Below, in pieces: positions 18,717 through 28,284 of a DNA stretch of 64,000 nucleotides. Where the stretch lies: positions 1,259,501 to 1,323,500 of the forward strand of contig NZ_JAEACT010000002.1 in assembly GCF_021432385.1 (NCBI RefSeq), in the 5' to 3' direction. The notes below the pieces were generated by a model, which did no database searches, was not told the origin of the DNA, and saw only the letters and a list, made by a program, of their open reading frames with translations. How positions within the stretch are numbered: position 1 is the stretch's first letter; each line of letters opens with the position of its first letter. The stretch comes from Clostridium hydrogenum (GTDB lineage: Bacteria > Bacillota > Clostridia > Clostridiales > Clostridiaceae). Position numbers and translations under genes: made by a program.

Positions 18717-19844
18717 ATGAAAGAAAGAATTTTGGTTACTGGTGGAGCTGGTTTTATTGGAACTCATTTGTGTAAAAAATTATTAGAAAAAAATTATGAT
18801 GTTATTATTTATGACAATTTAAGTCCCCAGATTCATGGGGAAAATAAACAAATTCCAAATTGGATGAAAGAGAAAACAACATTTATAAAAGCAGACATTA
18901 GAGATAGAAAGAGTTTAAAAAAAGCAGTTTTACAAGCTGATAAGATTGTGCATTTGGCCGCTGAAACAGGCGTTGGACAATCAATGTATGAAATACAAAG
19001 GTATACGGATGTTACAATTCAAGGAACTTCTATGCTTTGGGATATATTGGTTAATGAAAAAAAACATGTTAATAAGGTAATATTATCTTCTTCAAGAGCT
19101 GTATATGGAGAAGGAAAATATAAGTGTTCCAAATGTGGTGATAATATATATCCGGAATCTCGGAAAATTGAAAATTTAAAACAGGGAAAATGGGAAATTA
19201 GTTGTCCAATGTGTGGGCAAAAATTAGAGTTATGTGCTACGGATGAGAAATCTATGTTAAAAACATCATCTATTTATGCAATATGTAAAAAAACACAAGA
19301 AGAAATTTGTATGACTATGGGTAAGACATTAGGAATACCATGTTCAATAGTAAGATATCAAAATGTGTATGGTCCACTACAATCACTTAATAATCCTTAT
19401 ACAGGAATTTTATCTATATTTACATCAAGACTTAGAAATAATAAACCAATACAAGTTTATGAGGATGGATTAGAAAGCAGAGATTTTGTTCATGTTAAAG
19501 ATGTAGTAAATGGAACTGTATTAGCCCTTGAAAGTGAAAAAGCAAACTATGAAATATTTAATATAGGGAATGGAAAAGGTACAACAGTTCTTGAATTAGC
19601 TAAGATACTTACAAAATATATTAATCCTAATCTAACACCTGTAATAACAGGAAGATATAGGATGGGGGATATAAGGCATTGCTATGCAGATATTAGTAAG
19701 GCAAGAGAAATACTTGGATATAAGCCTAGATTTGATATAGAAACAGGTATTAAGGATTTTCTTGACTGGGCACAAAATGAACAAGCAAAAGATTTGTCAG
19801 ATAATGCCGAAAATGAGCTTAAAGAGAAAGGACTTTTTATATAG
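18717..19844 (+). CDS. NAD-dependent nucleotide-sugar epimerase/dehydratase with a CxxC-CxxC insertion
   Basis: 375 residues, an extended SDR: ILVTGGAGFIGTHLC at the N terminus, IVHLAAETGVGQSMYE, and a probable catalytic YxxxK in SIYAICKKTQEE near residue 184. Between the second Rossmann half and the catalytic Tyr lies an insertion of about 35 residues with two cysteine pairs (KCSKCGD near 136 and SCPMCGQ near 162), the spacing of a zinc ribbon. SRDFVHVKDVVNG and GNGKGTTVLELAK are typical of UDP-glucose 4-epimerase/rhamnose 4-epimerase-like enzymes. Substrate not assignable. Flanked by glycan genes in the same orientation. Confidence 0.82.
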   Translation: MKERILVTGGAGFIGTHLCKKLLEKNYDVIIYDNLSPQIHGENKQIPNWMKEKTTFIKADIRDRKSLKKAVLQADKIVHLAAETGVGQSMYEIQRYTDVTIQGTSMLWDILVNEKKHVNKVILSSSRAVYGEGKYKCSKCGDNIYPESRKIENLKQGKWEISCPMCGQKLELCATDEKSMLKTSSIYAICKKTQEEICMTMGKTLGIPCSIVRYQNVYGPLQSLNNPYTGILSIFTSRLRNNKPIQVYEDGLESRDFVHVKDVVNGTVLALESEKANYEIFNIGNGKGTTVLELAKILTKYINPNLTPVITGRYRMGDIRHCYADISKAREILGYKPRFDIETGIKDFLDWAQNEQAKDLSDNAENELKEKGLFI

Positions 19845-19881
19845 AATTGAATGTTATAAAAAGTATGAGGGCGGTGAGAAT

Positions 19882-21114
19882 ATGTATTCACAATATTTAA
19901 AGAACAAACTTAATAAATTGAAGGAAAAAGTTTCTTTCATAGAAATAGTATGCAAATATGATGTTTCATTTAATAGTGACATAGTTAATAATGAACTGAT
20001 TAAGCCTATTAATGAAACAATTGATTTAGTAGTAGAAATAAATGAAGATATAAAGCAAGCTAACACGTTTAATAGGTTTTTACAAGCATTTTTTGAAACT
20101 TCAAATTTTATGGCAGATATATTGATAGAGATTGTTGAAGCATTTGAAAATAAAAATATGAGCAAAAAATCACTTGAAAATTTAATTAATGAATTTCAAA
20201 ACTATAAAAATAAGTTAGAAGATGTCATAGATAATTCTATTAATGATATTACAAATGTTTATTATGAAATAGTGACTATAGGAAAAAGTAAGTTTAATAA
20301 ATTATATTTTACAAATAACAAACAAAATATTAATTTAGGAAAGCAAACATATTTGTATGAGTTAGAAAATTGCAAAATAGATGTAATAGTTATTGATAGT
20401 ATAAAGGAAGATAAAATACGAGAAATTTTAATTAATGAAAATTATAATCCCAAAACAATATTTTCACAAAATGAAATTAAGATTGATATACCTAAATTAA
20501 TTAATAGAGAAATATCCAGTGATGAATACGGTATATTGCATTTAAATCTTAAAAAAATTGAGTTGGAATACTATTTACAATTTAAGAATTTAAATGTTTC
20601 CATAATTTCGAATAATTGTTGGGGAGGGTATTTATATCAGAAGAGTGGAATGGAATATTCATCACCGTTACTATGGACGTATGTACAAACAAGCGATTTT
20701 ATAAAATTAGTAGGCGATTTAAAATATTATTTCAAATTAAAGTTGAAGTTTATTAAGGAAGAAGATAAGGAATATCCAATTGCATTCTTAGGTGATGTGA
20801 AAATATATTTTCAACATTGCAAAACAGAAGAAGAGGCACGGAATAAGTGGTATAGAAGATTAAAAAGAGTAAACTATGAAGATATTATAATTCAAGCAAA
20901 TGTTGAAAATTATAGTGATGCTATTAAATTTGATAACATGAATTTTAAAAATAAGATAGCTTTAACACCAGAGGATTATAATTTAAGCTCATGTGTGTAT
21001 TTAAGTGGATGGCAAAAAGATAAATATGATTGTGAAAAATACAAAACATTTTCACAATATTGTCATTTAAGATCGTGGGAATATATTGATATGTCCAGAT
21101 TGATAAATGGATAA
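19882..21114 (+). CDS. DUF1919-family protein with coiled-coil N terminus
   Basis: About 410 residues from ATG 19882, which has GAGGGCGGTGAG upstream; an extension of the frame to 19762 would overlap the preceding gene and has no ribosome site. The first 150 residues are Lys/Glu/Asn-rich helices (probable coiled coil). The C-terminal half from VSIISNNCWGGYLYQKSG, with SSPLLWTYVQTSDFIKL, YPIAFLGDVKIYFQHC and KWYRRLKRVNYEDIII, matches the DUF1919 exopolysaccharide-associated family. Its biochemical function is not established. Located between an epimerase and a glycosyltransferase. Confidence 0.72.
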   Translation: MYSQYLKNKLNKLKEKVSFIEIVCKYDVSFNSDIVNNELIKPINETIDLVVEINEDIKQANTFNRFLQAFFETSNFMADILIEIVEAFENKNMSKKSLENLINEFQNYKNKLEDVIDNSINDITNVYYEIVTIGKSKFNKLYFTNNKQNINLGKQTYLYELENCKIDVIVIDSIKEDKIREILINENYNPKTIFSQNEIKIDIPKLINREISSDEYGILHLNLKKIELEYYLQFKNLNVSIISNNCWGGYLYQKSGMEYSSPLLWTYVQTSDFIKLVGDLKYYFKLKLKFIKEEDKEYPIAFLGDVKIYFQHCKTEEEARNKWYRRLKRVNYEDIIIQANVENYSDAIKFDNMNFKNKIALTPEDYNLSSCVYLSGWQKDKYDCEKYKTFSQYCHLRSWEYIDMSRLING

Positions 21115-21174
21115 GATTAATGAATAAATCCAGAAATAATCAAGTTTATAACATCAGTAAAAGGAGAAATATTA

Positions 21175-22791
21175 ATGAATCATAAAAAAGTATGTTTTAT
21201 TTCATGTGTTAATGATTCAGAGTTTTATGGGGAATGCTTAAAATACATAAACAATTTAAATATACCAAAAGGTTTTCAAATACAAACGTTAGCTATAAAA
21301 GATGCAAAAAGCATAGCTTCTGCATATAATGAGGCAATGAAAGCAAGTGATGCTCAATATAAAGTGTATCTTCATCAAGATGTATTTATCATAAATAAAA
21401 ATTTTATTGAGGATATTATAAAAATTTTTAATGATGATAAAAAAATAGGAATAATTGGTATGGCAGGAGCAAAAGTTATTCCTACAAATGCCAAGTGGGA
21501 GGAGGCTTTTGAAAGATTTGGTGCAGTTTATGAAAATCATACCGGCGTAATGAAACCTCTTAAATTTAACGAAGTAAAAGGAAATTATGTTGAAGTAAAA
21601 AGTGTTGACGGTTTTTTATTGGCAACAAATCAAGATATACAATGGAGAGAAGATATTTTTACAGGGTTGCATTTTTATGATCTATCTCAATGTGTTGAAT
21701 ATATACTAAAAGGATATAAAATAGTAGTACCAAAACAAGAAAGTCCTTGGTGCATGCATGATTGTGGTTTGGTAGAAACTACTGGAAAGTATGATATATA
21801 TAGAGAGGCTTTTCTTGATGAATATTCTAAAAAGATATTTCCATTAGTTAGTATTTTGATACCAGCTTATAATAAACCTAAATTTTTGGAAATAGCTTTA
21901 AAGTCAGTATTAAATCAAACCTATAGAAATATAGAAGTAATTATATGTGATGATAGTACAAACGATGAAGTGGAGAATATGATTAAACGATATATGGCAA
22001 GATATACATGTATAAAATATAGAAGAAATAGTAAGGAAAAAGTAGATAATAATGAAATTGAAAACAGTGAAAGAAATAATAGTGTTATCAAAAACTTTAA
22101 TAGGTGTTTAAGGTTAAGTTGTGGACAATATATAAATTATCTTATTGATGACGATGTGTATAGAAAAGATAAGATAAGTGTGATGATGAATTATTACATA
22201 GCATTTAATGACATAACTTTAGTTACATCTTATCGTCAGCTTATGGATAAAGATGGTAATGAGCTTGATGATATTCTTGAAACTAAAAAGCTTAATGATA
22301 GTCCAACAATTCTAGATGGTAAGATTTTTAGAAATTTTATTCTTGAGAATATGTTAAATTTAATTGGAGAACCAACATGTGTGCTTTTTAAGAAAAAAGA
22401 TTTAGAAGGCAAAATGTTTGGAGAATTTTATGGAAGAATATACTATTGCAATCTAGATATCGCCACATGGTTAGGATTATTATCAAAAGGCAAGGCTGTA
22501 TATATACCAGATCCCTTGAGTAAAAGGCGATTTCATGGTGAAATGCGAAGTGAGATACTTTATGTAAAAATATTAGGTGCTACTGAATGGTATAATTTGA
22601 TAAATAGTTCTATTGAACTTGGATATATAGCAAAAAAAGCTGAAAAAAATAATATGATAAATTGGATCAAAAAAAGTCAATATCTTTTTGATAGCATTAT
22701 TGAAGAAAAGGATTTAAGCAAGTTGCCATTAAAAGAATTATATGAGTGTTTTGATAATGCAATAAAAAGTACATTACAGATAGAAATATAA
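21175..22791 (+). CDS. Tandem-domain glycosyltransferase (Glyco_tranf_2_5-like + GT2), paralog b
   Basis: 538 residues, ATG 21175 after GGAGAAAT. Same architecture as the 17025 gene: VCFISCVNDSEFYGECLKY and YKVYLHQDVFIINKNF in the first domain, VSILIPAYNKPKFLEIAL, VIICDDSTNDE and YINYLIDDDVYRKDK in the second. Conservation at nucleotide level with 17025 is high across almost the whole length, so the duplication is recent or homogenised by gene conversion. The most variable stretch lies around residues 285-300, between the two Asp motifs of the GT2 domain, which is where specificity could drift (inference). Confidence 0.84.
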   Translation: MNHKKVCFISCVNDSEFYGECLKYINNLNIPKGFQIQTLAIKDAKSIASAYNEAMKASDAQYKVYLHQDVFIINKNFIEDIIKIFNDDKKIGIIGMAGAKVIPTNAKWEEAFERFGAVYENHTGVMKPLKFNEVKGNYVEVKSVDGFLLATNQDIQWREDIFTGLHFYDLSQCVEYILKGYKIVVPKQESPWCMHDCGLVETTGKYDIYREAFLDEYSKKIFPLVSILIPAYNKPKFLEIALKSVLNQTYRNIEVIICDDSTNDEVENMIKRYMARYTCIKYRRNSKEKVDNNEIENSERNNSVIKNFNRCLRLSCGQYINYLIDDDVYRKDKISVMMNYYIAFNDITLVTSYRQLMDKDGNELDDILETKKLNDSPTILDGKIFRNFILENMLNLIGEPTCVLFKKKDLEGKMFGEFYGRIYYCNLDIATWLGLLSKGKAVYIPDPLSKRRFHGEMRSEILYVKILGATEWYNLINSSIELGYIAKKAEKNNMINWIKKSQYLFDSIIEEKDLSKLPLKELYECFDNAIKSTLQIEI

Positions 22792-22964
22792 TTTATAAGA
22801 GTATGTTAAAATGTAGGTGTTATTTTTTTCGGGTAGCCCATAAGGAATTATGTGTAATGCGGTAAAAATTATAGAATACATTTTTTCAAAATTTTCTGTG
22901 GAGATAAACAATTATGAAATTTAAAATGGTTAATTTACAATACTGAGCGAGAAGAGGAAGGATT

Positions 22965-23018
22965 TTGAAAGAAAAACTTACATTTATAAAAAAGATATTG
23001 GGGATGGCCAAAGTATGA
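22965..23018 (+). CDS. Possible 17-codon upstream ORF coupled to the TPR-SGNH gene
   Basis: TTG 22965 has GAGGAAGG (22954-22961) a few bases upstream and reads 17 codons, hydrophobic/basic, to a TGA whose bases overlap the ATG of the next gene (ATGA at 23015-23018). The ribosome site is better than that directly before 23015. This may be a leader peptide that couples translation, or a chance frame; there is no homology evidence. The rest of the 22792-23014 gap shows no other gene. Confidence 0.25.
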   Translation: MKEKLTFIKKILGMAKV

Positions 23019-24904
23019 GTAAGAAGTCAGAATTGAAAAATGAAATTTTAAAGTATATTGAAAAGTGCATAGATGAAGGAAAAATAAAAGAGGCAGAAAT
23101 GCTTATAGAAGAGTATGAAAAAAAAATTAGATATGATGTAGATATTTATTCTTATAAAGCAATTGTAAAAATACTCCGAAACGACTTAGAAGCTGCTGAA
23201 ATTATATTAGTAAAAGGGTTAATACTAGATATTAAAAATTTTGATTTGCTATATAATTTGGCATATATTTATGAAGTTAAAAAAGCATATACTAAAGCTA
23301 AAGGCATATATACATATGCTAATTTATATTGTACAGACAAAAATTTGAAAATAGAAATACAAAATAAAATTGCACAAATAAAAGAAGTTAATCATGGGAA
23401 GATTGGCTTTTTACAAGAAATTTTATTAAAAGCATTAGAAAATGCAAATAATATAGGATATGATGATCAACTTGAAAATTTAAATTTCACTGAGTATAGG
23501 GATAAGAAATATATAAGTGACAACATTGAAGAAATATTAAGATTATATAATAATATTTCTGAAGAAGATTCAAAAAAAAGTTTGATAGCTGTAATTTCTA
23601 ATGTAATTTTGCAAAATACTGAAGTTTTTAATATAGAGGATAGCGATGATAATAAAAAAATAATTTCTATAAAAAAAGACAAAGAAGTAAGCTATGTTGG
23701 TATTAAAACTAGTGTTGAGGAGGAAATAAATAAATTTTTAAATGAATTAGGCACAATAGAAAGGGATGAAGTTATTTTAATTTTTGGTTTAGCCTTAGGA
23801 GATCATGTTTTGTCACTAGCAGAAAAAACTTCTGAAAATAATAGGATTATAGTTATAGAACCCAAAATAGAAATAATTAATTTATTTAAGCTTAGTTTGA
23901 ATTTTAATAAATTAAATATATATAACAGAATAAGTATATTTTTTTATAAAGATAAGGAATTGGAAAATGTTTTATCTAGAGTTTATGAACAAAATTGTCA
24001 AGTCAAATTTCAGTGTTATTCTAATTATAAAAGTAATTTTGAAATGCAATTTGAAGAATTTGTAAGTAAATTAAAACTATCTTTCAAGGTTGAGCATGAG
24101 CTGCAGCCTGAAGGATTTGATTATCTAATAAAAGAATTTATGCAAAGTGAAGATATTGAAGTAATGGTTACTGGGATTTCCTATGCGGTATTTGGTTTTT
24201 ATCCTCCTTTTATGAAAAGGAAAACTTTTAATTTTGCTCTGCCTAGCCAAGACATATATTTTGACTATGAAATAGTAAAATTTGCAATGAATTTCAATAA
24301 AGCAATTAGTAATTTGAAATATGTAATAATTTCGCTTTGTCATTACAGCTTTGAAAATGATTTATCACTCTCTAAACAGAATGCTGGAATATTACATAGA
24401 TATATTGAAGTAATAAAAAAAACCCATAATTATGATAATGTAAGAGGGATTAAGATGCTTCATCAAATTTATAAACAAATTTATTCAATAAATTATTATC
24501 ACTATAATGTTTTTGCTAAAGATTTTATAAGAAATATAAATGAAGCTGATATTTTAAATCAAAGAGATTTAGCACAAAAACAATCAAGTAATAATTTTCC
24601 AGATACAGTTATAGAAAATGAAAAAATATTAGGTGAGTATTTAAATTTTTTATACAAAAGAAATATTAAACCAATAGTCGTAGTGTGTCCTGCAAGTAAA
24701 TTGTATACACAATATTATGATAGTAATTCTAGTAACAGATTTTATAATTCTATAAATAAACTTCAAAATAAATATAAATTTCAAATGTTAGATTATTTTT
24801 ATTCTGATAAATTTGATGAAAGTGATTATTATGATGGATCGCATTTAAATATTAAAGGTGCGAAAAAATTTGCTGAAATTTTAGAAGAAGATATAATTTG
24901 GTGA
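23015..24904 (+). CDS. TPR - Maf-N-like - SGNH-like fusion protein
   Basis: 629 residues in three parts. Residues 1-125: TPR helices (FDLLYNLAYIYEVKKAYTKA). About 225-350: a domain strikingly like the N-terminal half of the Maf protein at 48366 (here VILIFGLALGDHVLSL and IIVIEPKIEIINLFK; there IIFIFGLGLCHELKKM and YIIIEPDEDIFKVML). About 375-629: an SGNH-hydrolase-like domain with TGISYAVFGF (possible nucleophile Ser), ALPSQDIYFDYE, and the block V-like YDGSHLNIKGAKKFAE (Asp/His). A smaller paralog of this last domain is the 30235 gene. Maf adds nonulosonic acid to flagellin, and SGNH domains often add or remove acetyl groups, so glycan acetylation is one possibility (inference). Confidence 0.7.
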   Translation: MSKKSELKNEILKYIEKCIDEGKIKEAEMLIEEYEKKIRYDVDIYSYKAIVKILRNDLEAAEIILVKGLILDIKNFDLLYNLAYIYEVKKAYTKAKGIYTYANLYCTDKNLKIEIQNKIAQIKEVNHGKIGFLQEILLKALENANNIGYDDQLENLNFTEYRDKKYISDNIEEILRLYNNISEEDSKKSLIAVISNVILQNTEVFNIEDSDDNKKIISIKKDKEVSYVGIKTSVEEEINKFLNELGTIERDEVILIFGLALGDHVLSLAEKTSENNRIIVIEPKIEIINLFKLSLNFNKLNIYNRISIFFYKDKELENVLSRVYEQNCQVKFQCYSNYKSNFEMQFEEFVSKLKLSFKVEHELQPEGFDYLIKEFMQSEDIEVMVTGISYAVFGFYPPFMKRKTFNFALPSQDIYFDYEIVKFAMNFNKAISNLKYVIISLCHYSFENDLSLSKQNAGILHRYIEVIKKTHNYDNVRGIKMLHQIYKQIYSINYYHYNVFAKDFIRNINEADILNQRDLAQKQSSNNFPDTVIENEKILGEYLNFLYKRNIKPIVVVCPASKLYTQYYDSNSSNRFYNSINKLQNKYKFQMLDYFYSDKFDESDYYDGSHLNIKGAKKFAEILEEDIIW

Positions 24905-24921
24905 ATTGTGGAGGATGTTTA

Positions 24922-26481
24922 ATGGATGATAAGAAAATATGTATTATTTTTGATGCAAATCAGAAAAATGAGATAAGTAAGCTCATTATACCAGATGGAT
25001 ATGAAATTGAAATTAGAAGTATTGCAAATACAAATAATATTACAAAAGCTTATAATGAAATTTTAAATTCTTCTGATGCTAAGTATAAAATTTATATTAA
25101 CCAGTTAGTTAGTTTTCAAAATAAAAATATATTATTTGATGTAATTAAGATTTTTTTGGAAAACAGAAAAATAGGCATGCTTGGTATTATTGGAACTGAG
25201 ACCATTCCAACTAGTGGTATATGGCAAGAGTCTACGAATAAGTATGGCAAATATTATTATGTAGAAAAAAATAATAAAAAGGAAATTATAGAACGTAATA
25301 TAAAAGAAGAATATAAAAAAGTAAAAGTCATTGGCAGTGCGTTTATGGCGACACAATATGATGTAAGGTGGAGAGAAGAATTATTTGATGATATGTATTT
25401 TTATGATACAGCACAATGTATAGAATTTATAAAATTAGGATATGAAATAGTTGTGCCCAGGCAAGATGAATCTTGGTGTACAATAAATAAAAAATACAAA
25501 GTTATACCAAATAAGTTTGAAGAATATAATGAAATATTTTTAAAGGAATATTCTAAAGATATTTTTCCACTTGTTAGCATATTAATAGCTACGTATAATA
25601 GACCAAATTATTTTAAGATTGCATTAGAAAGTGCTATAAATCAAAGTTATAAGAATATAGAAATAATAGTTGGTGATGATAGCACTAATAATGAAACACA
25701 GAATGTGATTAAACCGTACATAGAAAAATATAAAAATATAAAATATTATAGCAATGGTGGTCCCCTTGGTAATTATGGAGTAAATAATGGTTTGAAATGT
25801 TTTAAACTTAGTAATGGTGAATTTGTTAACTATCTTATGGATGATGATGTTTTTCATAAAGATAAAATAAAAAAGATGATGAATTATTTTATTGAGAATA
25901 AAAAAATTTCTTTGGTTACATCTTATAGGAAAGTAATCGATAAAGACGGTAATGAAAAAGAGGATATAGCACCAACTAAAAAATTGCTTGATAGTACGGG
26001 GACTATAAAGGGAAATCAATTGATTCAGATGATTTTTCATTCAATGACTAATATTGTAGGTGAGCCTACCACAGTTCTTTTTAGAAAAAAAGATATTGCT
26101 GATTGTGGATTTGGAAATTATAGAGGAAAACAATATATATCAATAATTGATGTAGCTTCTTGGATTAATTTATTATTGAAAGGAGATGCAGTTTATATAT
26201 CAGAAGCTTTAAGTTATTTTAGAATACATGAAGGTCAAAATGAAAATAGGGTAGAACTTATATGTAATGGATTATTGGAGTGGTTTAACTTAATAATTGA
26301 ATATAGCAATAATGAAAAGTTGATAAATTATAAACAAGTTGTTGCAAGATGGATATATTTATTTATATGTATATTAAGCGATGAAGATAAGAGTAGTCAA
26401 TTTAAAATAGCTCAAAAAATTAAATTGTATGAATGTTATAATTATGCGATTAAAAAAGTATTAGATATTAAATTGAAATGA
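24922..26481 (+). CDS. Tandem-domain glycosyltransferase (Glyco_tranf_2_5-like + GT2), paralog c
   Basis: 519 residues from ATG 24922, with GGAGG at 24910-24914. More diverged than copies a and b: the first domain opens KKICIIFDANQKNEISKL and keeps KIYINQLVSFQNKN and MLGIIGTETIPTSGIW, but the LHQD of the paralogs has become INQL, so the first domain may be inactive. The second domain is well kept: VSILIATYNRPNYFKIAL, IIVGDDSTNNET and YLMDDDVFHKDK. Follows the TPR-SGNH gene closely (17-base gap) and ends 9 bases before the next ATG. Confidence 0.83.
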   Translation: MDDKKICIIFDANQKNEISKLIIPDGYEIEIRSIANTNNITKAYNEILNSSDAKYKIYINQLVSFQNKNILFDVIKIFLENRKIGMLGIIGTETIPTSGIWQESTNKYGKYYYVEKNNKKEIIERNIKEEYKKVKVIGSAFMATQYDVRWREELFDDMYFYDTAQCIEFIKLGYEIVVPRQDESWCTINKKYKVIPNKFEEYNEIFLKEYSKDIFPLVSILIATYNRPNYFKIALESAINQSYKNIEIIVGDDSTNNETQNVIKPYIEKYKNIKYYSNGGPLGNYGVNNGLKCFKLSNGEFVNYLMDDDVFHKDKIKKMMNYFIENKKISLVTSYRKVIDKDGNEKEDIAPTKKLLDSTGTIKGNQLIQMIFHSMTNIVGEPTTVLFRKKDIADCGFGNYRGKQYISIIDVASWINLLLKGDAVYISEALSYFRIHEGQNENRVELICNGLLEWFNLIIEYSNNEKLINYKQVVARWIYLFICILSDEDKSSQFKIAQKIKLYECYNYAIKKVLDIKLK

Positions 26482-26490
26482 GTGATTAAA

Positions 26491-27570
26491 ATGATAAACG
26501 TAACGAAAACATATCTTCCTGATAAAAATATATATATGAAATACATTGATAAGATATATGAAACTGGTTGGGTTACAAATAATGGACAATTTGCAAAACA
26601 ATTGGAGAAAGAGTTGAAAGATTATTTAGGTGTAAGAAATATAATACTTGTTTCTAATGGAACACTAGCATTACAAGTGGCATACAAACTTTTAAATTTA
26701 TCAGATGGGGTTATAACTACACCGTTTTCTTTTGTAGCAACTACAAGTAGTATGGTATGGGAAGGGTTAAAACCTGTATTTGTAGATATTAATAAAGATA
26801 GTTTTAATATTGATTGTGCTGAGATTGAAAGTAAAATATCTAATACAATTTCAGCTATTGTTCCAGTACATGTTTTTGGAAATGGGTGTGATGTTGAGGA
26901 AATACAAAAAATTTCAAGGAAACATAATTTAAAGGTAATATATGATGCAGCTCATGCCTTTGGAGTAAAATATAAAGAAAAGAGTATACTCAATTATGGT
27001 GATATATCAATATTAAGCTTTCATGCTACTAAGGTTTTTCATACTATTGAAGGTGGGGCATTAATAATAAATAATGATGATTTATATGAGAGAGCTAAAT
27101 TGATGATAAATTTTGGAATAAAGGGTCCTGAGAAAATTGATGAGTTGGGTATAAATGCCAAGATGAACGAATTTCAGGCAGCAATGGGATTGTGTATGCT
27201 AAACAGCATGGATGAAATTTTTAAAAATCGAAAAGCAGTTTATGAAATTTATGCTAATGCTTTTTATAATAGAAATGATGTGAAATTACAGATACATAAT
27301 TTAAATTGTAATTATAATTATAGCTATTTTCCCATTGTTTTTGAGACTGAAGAAAAGCTGTTAAAAGTGAAAAGGACTTTAGAAAAAAATAATATTTATG
27401 CTCGAAGGTATTTTTATCCATCGTTAGATACATTATATTATCTGAATAATGAACATTTAAAAGTTTCAAATAGCATTGCAAGAACAATATTATGTTTGCC
27501 AATGTATGATTCACTAGATAATAAGACGCAGTATAAAATTATAAAATTAGTTTTGGAGTGTTTAACATGA
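26491..27570 (+). CDS. DegT/DnrJ/EryC1/StrS-family PLP aminotransferase (nucleotide-sugar)
   Basis: 359 residues from ATG 26491; GTG 26482 directly after the previous stop is possible. The family pattern is complete: GWVTNNGQFAKQLEKEL, LVSNGTLALQVAY, TTPFSFVATTSSMVWEG, YDAAHAFGV (PLP-contacting Asp), and SFHATKVFHTIEGGAL, whose Lys forms the Schiff base. The VFHTIEGGA version is typical of 3-amino or 4-amino sugar aminotransferases of the FdtB/QdtB/VioA type rather than PseC. It would supply an amino sugar for the glycan. Coupled by ATGA overlap to the WbqC gene. Confidence 0.87.
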   Translation: MINVTKTYLPDKNIYMKYIDKIYETGWVTNNGQFAKQLEKELKDYLGVRNIILVSNGTLALQVAYKLLNLSDGVITTPFSFVATTSSMVWEGLKPVFVDINKDSFNIDCAEIESKISNTISAIVPVHVFGNGCDVEEIQKISRKHNLKVIYDAAHAFGVKYKEKSILNYGDISILSFHATKVFHTIEGGALIINNDDLYERAKLMINFGIKGPEKIDELGINAKMNEFQAAMGLCMLNSMDEIFKNRKAVYEIYANAFYNRNDVKLQIHNLNCNYNYSYFPIVFETEEKLLKVKRTLEKNNIYARRYFYPSLDTLYYLNNEHLKVSNSIARTILCLPMYDSLDNKTQYKIIKLVLECLT

Positions 27571-28268
27571 AGATTGGAATAATGCAACCTTATTTGTTTC
27601 CTTACTTGGGATACTTTCAATTGATTAATTTTGTTGATTTATTTGTGATATATGATGATGTTCAATATATAAAAGGAGGATGGATTAATAGAAATAAGAT
27701 CAAAGTAAATGATCGGGAAAGTTATTTTTCTATTAGTGTTAAAAATGATAGTACATATAAAAATATAAATGAGAGATATTATTCTGACAAGTTTTTATAT
27801 CAAAAAGAGAAGTTTTTAAAAACGTTGCAGTTTGCATATAAAAAGGCACCATATTTTGATGAAACATATAATTTAGTGAAATGTATTTTTGATTATCCAA
27901 ATTTAAAGGTTTCTGAATTTAATTCCAACAGTATAAAATTAATTTGTGATTATACAAATATAAAAACAAATTTTATTATATCATCAAACATAGATAATCA
28001 TAGTGGGCTGAAAGCTCAAGAAAGACTTATATATATAAACAAATGTTTAAATTCAAGTTGGTATATTAATGCCGTAGGTGGAATAAAACTGTATTCTAGG
28101 ATTGAATTTGAAAAAAATGATGTGCAACTTAATTTTATAAAGATGAAAGAAGTAAAGTACAATCAATTTGGAAAAGAATTTATTAATAATCTTTCTATAA
28201 TAGATGTTTTAATGTTTAATTCTAAAGATGAAATAAAAGAATTATTAAATGAATTTGAATTAACATAA
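27567..28268 (+). CDS. WbqC-family protein
   Basis: 233 residues. The ATG at 27567 overlaps the stop of the aminotransferase (ATGA). The opening IGIMQPYLFPYLGYFQLI, then DLFVIYDDVQYIKGGWINR, is the hallmark of WbqC-like proteins, which occur in O-antigen and glycan loci beside aminotransferases. The biochemical role is not firmly established; some members are proposed to act in amino-sugar modification. Context with DegT and GNAT genes supports a role on an amino-sugar intermediate. Confidence 0.85.
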   Translation: MKIGIMQPYLFPYLGYFQLINFVDLFVIYDDVQYIKGGWINRNKIKVNDRESYFSISVKNDSTYKNINERYYSDKFLYQKEKFLKTLQFAYKKAPYFDETYNLVKCIFDYPNLKVSEFNSNSIKLICDYTNIKTNFIISSNIDNHSGLKAQERLIYINKCLNSSWYINAVGGIKLYSRIEFEKNDVQLNFIKMKEVKYNQFGKEFINNLSIIDVLMFNSKDEIKELLNEFELT

Positions 28269-28284
28269 AGGATAGAGGCTGAAA

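Noticed and set aside
19762..19881. Longer form of the DUF1919 gene starting at 19762.
   Set aside because: It would overlap the end of the epimerase in another frame by 80 bases, and the ribosome site supports ATG 19882.
26491..27570. DegT aminotransferase as PseC.
   Set aside because: VFHTIEGGA around the active-site Lys is of the FdtB/VioA type, and the gene lies in another unit next to wbqC.
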